Assembly (NCBI RefSeq): GCF_049671445.1
Contig: NZ_JBATUX010000021.1
Span: forward strand, 1 to 64,000
DNA from: Paenisporosarcina sp049671445
GTDB taxonomy: Bacteria; Bacillota; Bacilli; Bacillales_A; Planococcaceae
DNA length: 64,000 bases
Reading direction: 5' to 3'
The translations under genes were made by a program, and so were the position numbers. The notes beneath the pieces were generated by a model that was not told where the DNA came from, ran no database searches, and worked only from the letters and a program-made list of their open reading frames with translations. Position 1 is the first letter of the stretch. Every line of letters begins with the position of its first letter. Positions 60,601 to 64,000 of this stretch are shown piece after piece.

Positions 60601-62308
60601 TTACTCCCCATGAAGTAAAGTCAGTTGAACGGCCTACTTCTGGATTTTCTTTTTTATCAGTTTGATCTACACCTAAAGTAACAGAACCACCATCTTTAAG
60701 AACTTCTTCAAGTGCTAAACCTTCAGCACGTGTTGATTTCATAAATGGAATATCCCAGCCACCTTGGTCTTTGTAGAACACTGTAGATGTTGAGTTATAT
60801 ACAACGATTCCTGCCGCACCAGCTGCTGCAGCATTAATTGTTTTATCGACAAATGTGTGTACTCCACGTTCTACAAGTACAACTTTGCCTTTAACATCGA
60901 TTCCATCGTAATCTGATTTAGCTCCTAATGCAGATTGATTTCCTGTTAACCCTTTCAAACTTACAACTTCTACTTCACCAAGTTTTGTCCAATCATCTAC
61001 ACCGTAACCAGTGATTGATTGTCCTTCACCTGTTAATTTATGAGTAAACTCATAAACTAAGTTTCCTGTTGCTGCAACTTGAACTGTATCTTTGTTTAAT
61101 CCAGGAGAGCCTACTAAACCATAGTCAGGATTTTGATAATGTGGATTGTCAAAGCCATAACCGATAGTACCTGAGTTACCCGCTGAAACAGATGCCACAA
61201 TTCCATTTGCAACTGCTTTAGAAATCGCTAAATCTTCTGCACTGTTTTCTTCATAGAAAGAAGATGTTGAACCTAAACTCATGTTCAATACATCTGCACC
61301 TAATTTAACTGCATCATCAATAGCCGCTAAGTAAATATCAGAGAATGTCGATGGGAAGTTCGGGTCATTACTGAAAACTTTCATGCCTAGTAGTTGAGAT
61401 TCTGGTGCAACCCCTTTGATACCACCGTTAGTCGTATCTCCGTTTGCTCCAACAGTTCCTGCTACGTGCATACCATGCATAGATGCATCAGGACCAAGAT
61501 CCTTGATCGTATCATTTTGATCATAGTAGTTATATGCAAAAGGAACTTTAGGCGTATAGAATTTACCAGTCAAACCTGAAGCTGTTACTTCAGCAGAAGT
61601 AAGTTCTCCTGAATCTGAATTAGTTAAAACAAAATCTTTGTGGTCTGGATCAATACCCGAATCGATTACGGCTACAATCATTCCTTCACCTTTATACTTA
61701 GCATCAGCCCAAGTTTGATAAGACTGAATAAAGTCATGACTTGTCGTCATATCTGGCGTAACTTGTGGTTTTTCGTACTCATTCGCTAAATAAACTTTTT
61801 TAACATTTGGTAAACTTTCAATTTTCTTAACGTCAGCAAAGCGTACTTGTCCACTGAATCCGTTGAAAGTAGTTGTATAGTCAAATTGTGCATCGAAATC
61901 GATACCTCGAGAAGAAATTGTGTTTTTTAATGTCTTATGAGTCTTTTTAAGACTTGAATCAATGTTTGCTTTTTCAGTAGAAGATAATTCTTTGTAAAGT
62001 AAACCTTTTCCAGTTGCAACTTCAACTGCAGAAGATCCCTCTACTTCGACAATAACTCGAACTTGATCATTTTCATTCAGATTAGCTTTCAAATCTTTGT
62101 TTTTTTCGAATTTCTTGTCGGCAAGTTGTTTCACAAGCTTCGCCTTTTCATTCGATAATACGTTTAGTACTTTCGCATCTTTTTCAAGATCAGTACTAGA
62201 ATCTTTTGAATTAGTCTGTGCCGAGATAAAAGAAGCGTTACTAAGTACTAGGCCTGTTGCTAAGAATGTCGATAGATACTTTTTCCATGCTTTTGAACCA
62301 GTTGCCAA
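57659..62308 (-). CDS. Large cell-wall subtilisin-like protease (lactocepin/Vpr-like) with CWB2 repeats
   Basis: A 1549-residue secreted protease. Signal peptide (1-30), an I9-type propeptide (about 80-175), S8 peptidase domain with Asp216 (VIDSGID), His278 (MHGMHVAGT) and Ser in GTSMAAPH (near 600), with an inserted PA domain (about 420-540). Fn3-like/Ig-like modules run to about 1265, and three cell-wall-binding type 2 repeats finish the chain (ERISGADRYETAVKVSK, ERISGKDRYETAAKIAS, HRISGKDRYATSVAVSK). CWB2 attaches to wall polymers non-covalently. The start is TTG behind GGGAGGAAATAAG. It is likely a nutritional protease; substrate unknown. Confidence 0.94.
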   Translation of the reverse strand: MATGSKAWKKYLSTFLATGLVLSNASFISAQTNSKDSSTDLEKDAKVLNVLSNEKAKLVKQLADKKFEKNKDLKANLNENDQVRVIVEVEGSSAVEVATGKGLLYKELSSTEKANIDSSLKKTHKTLKNTISSRGIDFDAQFDYTTTFNGFSGQVRFADVKKIESLPNVKKVYLANEYEKPQVTPDMTTSHDFIQSYQTWADAKYKGEGMIVAVIDSGIDPDHKDFVLTNSDSGELTSAEVTASGLTGKFYTPKVPFAYNYYDQNDTIKDLGPDASMHGMHVAGTVGANGDTTNGGIKGVAPESQLLGMKVFSNDPNFPSTFSDIYLAAIDDAVKLGADVLNMSLGSTSSFYEENSAEDLAISKAVANGIVASVSAGNSGTIGYGFDNPHYQNPDYGLVGSPGLNKDTVQVAATGNLVYEFTHKLTGEGQSITGYGVDDWTKLGEVEVVSLKGLTGNQSALGAKSDYDGIDVKGKVVLVERGVHTFVDKTINAAAAGAAGIVVYNSTSTVFYKDQGGWDIPFMKSTRAEGLALEEVLKDGGSVTLGVDQTDKKENPEVGRSTDFTSWGVTPDLEFKPELSAPGGNIYSTVNDDKYTVMSGTSMAAPHVAGGAALIQQYLKGDARFDGYTADQRTRLAKKLLMNTADITTGLDGKEVSPRRQGAGMMQLFAAVNTPVVVTDKTTGEAKVNVKDFQSKTFSMTVTAENLTDKAVEYDVDTSVLADRFEEYGETVYNQLQSGDLKDVKVSAPETVTVPANGKVDVTVTIDLTDAKVPGLNNDGEDIFKAIEQDVFVEGFLKFNSKDVTNPDLVVPYIGFYGEWDRPAIVDDFEGDDKFYQYLFDLNKFSNMLTDKGNYFQDTIEVDGKQVYVMSPNNDGILEDVLALPSLLRNAKEFETNVLDSTGTNQLRSVNKEQDVRKNYYNAGNGSWYSYKESRIWDGKVKNETVADGLYHYELKAKVDYENAEWQSTKLPVYVDTVAPTAEISYNAGTNLANFKFADEGVGTAFYALYINGVDVTGKTYLDASKTEVNLGDYGYEAKDVKSIDVVPVDHAYNVGYEGNVIGDDNLPIIFLGDATPSALGLYNTKNVLVKGTVQDEALASLTVEGKDVAFTYDAVKKVYNFETTVAFTTDGYKNIKIKAVDVNGNAFEIARPIYVDSTAPTVGHDAPSVVNNDVTKLDFNVFVKDNFNAAKVTVDGDVVFNREFIDETKFLTPTDEKVAVSVDLAKGVNTFNVVVEDAAGNKVTKEVKVERSASELRAERISGADRYETAVKVSKEGWDSAETVVLARGDQYADALAGVPLAHHLGGPLLLSKSTSLPAFTYDEIKRLGASKVVVLGGEGAISKEVVAKLTQSGIKVERISGKDRYETAAKIASKFGKFDTAVIASGLNFPDALSVSSYAAEQGMPILLTRDKALPAATKDALAKASVEMSYVIGGIGAINDSVFKALPKAHRISGKDRYATSVAVSKFFADDTKSVYVSTGTNFADALAGGVLAAKDGSGVYIVGKKVSPELGEHLQDLGVEYVDVLGGEKAVPNSILAELDKYLGN

Positions 62309-62562
62309 ACTTATTTCCTCCCTTTAATTACCTATTAACAGTAGAGAAACTAAAAGACTATTTATTCAGTTTAAATCTCTCTCCATGACAAATCATACCA
62401 AATGGACCATATGAAGGTCAATAGATTTTTGATAATTTACTATATTCAAAATTTGGCTGTAATCAATGTGTAACGTTAATATTATAGTGTTAAACGGCGG
62501 AGTCTGTTAAAATCAACAATGGTGACTTGAAGGATTAAAGTATTTCGTTCGGAGTGAATTTA

Positions 62563-64000
62563 ATGAAGAAAAATTTGACCATTTCTGGTTTATTACTTAT
62601 AATCGCGACCCTTATATTAAAATTTTCAGGGCTATTACGAGATATGGTTCTAGCCTATTATTTTGGAGATTCAAATGAAGCTAGTGCATATTTAGTAGCA
62701 TTTATATTACCAAATATTTTTATTTTATTTTTTGCAACAGGCATGAAAAATAGTTTTGTACCTAGCTATATTTTGGCAGCTAAAAATAATAATGCCCAAC
62801 ATCATTTTTCACAAGTATTGCGCGTTACTACACTGTTTGGCATCGCGGTTACAGCCATTGGCATTGCACTCTCACCAATCATCCTGCCTCGCATGTATCC
62901 CGACTTTAATGCAGATACGATACAACTTACGATTACCGTTGCAACGATCTTCTTTGTATCAATAACTTTTGCTGCGATGAATTCTGTTTATGAAGCTTAT
63001 TTAGATGCTGAAAGTCGATATTCTATTTCAGTTTTCTCACAAACCATTGTGATAACATCGTCTATCTTATCAGCCATATTATTTTCAGAACAACTTGGCG
63101 TTTATGCTTTTGCGTATGGCTATTTAGTTGGAGCAATTCTCTCATTCGTCATAAAAAAATTATTCTTTATCCCTAAAAATTCTCATACTATTTTTGGCAA
63201 ACTCGACAAAAAAGAGATTCAGCCATTTGTCATGGTGTTTATTCCAGTAGCCATTACCGTGATGGTTGGTCAAGTGAATCTCATTATTGATACTATTTTT
63301 GCAGGACAATTTGCAGAACAAGCCGTTTCTTATTTAAATTACGCTAAAAATATTGTGCATTTCCCTCAAGCTATAATCGGTGTCACGATTGGGACAATTA
63401 TTTTCCCTGTCCTTTCGAAGGCAGTTGCTAATAAAGATGAACAACAATTTAACCGCAGTGTAGAAAAGGGATTAATTCTTACGCTGTTTTTATTACTTCC
63501 TGCAATTGCCGGCATGATGATTTTAATGCAAGAGTTAATTGAAGTTATCTATCAACGTGGAGCATTCACTAAAACGGCCACAACGGCAACGGCAACTGTC
63601 GCTTATTATTATGTTGGTTCAGTGTTATTTTTTAGTTTACAAAACACGATTAATAAAGCTTTTTATGCAAAGCAAAATGGGCATATAATTTTGCGTATTA
63701 GTATCTTTTCAGTATTTCTAAATATTGGACTCAACTTCTTATTTATATACTTGTTAAAATCATATATAGGGATACCATTAGCTTCTTCCGTTATGGCTGT
63801 CGTTTATTTCGTTTTAAATATTATTGTCTATCAAAAAACGGAAACTCGTTTGAACTGGCCTTATTTAATGAAAAGCACAGGGAAAATCATACTTTCTTTA
63901 GGAATTATGATTGCCGTTATTCTTTTAGCTGGAACTTTTTTGAAGGACCTGCATCCGATCGTTAACATCTTGATTACAAGTATAATTGGAGCAATCGTTT
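62563..64000 (+). CDS. MurJ/MviN-like MOP-superfamily flippase, partial (runs off the window)
   Basis: An open frame from ATG at 62563 (GGAGTG upstream) to the end of the window, about 479 residues without a stop. It is highly hydrophobic with roughly 12 helices. MurJ-like features are LKFSGLLRDMVLAYYFGDS at the start, VPVAITVMVGQVNLIIDTIFA in the middle and YQRGAFTKTAT after helix 8. It probably flips lipid II or a related undecaprenyl-linked precursor. The C terminus is missing only because the window ends. The 254-base region 62309-62562 upstream is the shared divergent promoter area with the subtilase; I found no clear boxes. Confidence 0.88.
   Translation, partial: MKKNLTISGLLLIIATLILKFSGLLRDMVLAYYFGDSNEASAYLVAFILPNIFILFFATGMKNSFVPSYILAAKNNNAQHHFSQVLRVTTLFGIAVTAIGIALSPIILPRMYPDFNADTIQLTITVATIFFVSITFAAMNSVYEAYLDAESRYSISVFSQTIVITSSILSAILFSEQLGVYAFAYGYLVGAILSFVIKKLFFIPKNSHTIFGKLDKKEIQPFVMVFIPVAITVMVGQVNLIIDTIFAGQFAEQAVSYLNYAKNIVHFPQAIIGVTIGTIIFPVLSKAVANKDEQQFNRSVEKGLILTLFLLLPAIAGMMILMQELIEVIYQRGAFTKTATTATATVAYYYVGSVLFFSLQNTINKAFYAKQNGHIILRISIFSVFLNIGLNFLFIYLLKSYIGIPLASSVMAVVYFVLNIIVYQKTETRLNWPYLMKSTGKIILSLGIMIAVILLAGTFLKDLHPIVNILITSIIGAIV

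Overview
The window is a chromosomal segment from a low-GC Gram-positive of the Bacillales. Gene order follows Bacillus subtilis in several blocks: yitS/U/V/W, yisK-yisL, addBA with sipV, and the long run csbA-minJ-ctpB-ftsXE-cccB-yvjA-prfB-secA-hpf-comFC-comFA-degU-degS-yvyE-LCP. Divergence from Bacillus inside these blocks, many TTG/GTG starts and the interspersed repeats suggest the Planococcaceae (Sporosarcina/Planococcus-like). The family assignment is inference.

Layout. 1-4645: yit cluster plus a CoA-disulfide-reductase-like enzyme. 4965-16575: a membrane-anchored GH13 protein that has lost its catalytic residues, yisL, yisK, a DUF418 membrane protein and the AddAB recombination nuclease. 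16937-19833: signal peptidase I, a TVP38/DedA-like protein, and an XRE-cupin regulator divergent from azlCD. 20170-21821: an S-box (SAM-I) riboswitch with a terminator controlling an M20 amidohydrolase. 22236-27674: an AT-rich accessory block in which eight palindromic boundary elements (ten core sites, all in one direction) separate small genes on the minus strand and one XerC-type tyrosine recombinase on the plus strand. It looks like an integron-like gene-cassette array. 28075-31540: a persulfide/sulfide detoxification locus (CstR-like sensor, TauE/TSUP, rhodanese, glutaredoxin, CstB-like dioxygenase-rhodanese) with a matching operator.

31729-57593 is mostly core: division (MinJ, FtsEX with an adjacent M23 coiled-coil hydrolase), CtpB, a cytochrome c551, RF2 with its programmed frameshift, SecA, a GGDEF/EAL protein, ribosome hibernation factor, competence (ComFA/ComFC), DegSU and an LCP ligase. 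A NERD-domain gene is inserted between two repeat arrays. 57659-62308 is a 1549-residue cell-wall subtilase with three CWB2 repeats. The window ends inside a MurJ/MviN-like flippase.

The second striking layer is non-coding. Four unrelated short-repeat families (A-D) sit between transcription units. All four share a unit of essentially 21 bp (two helical turns, seven codons). There are also three copies of a GC-rich interspersed repeat, two of which carry a nested module with a variable palindrome, and a 261-bp element with terminal inverted repeats and at least six internal hairpins.
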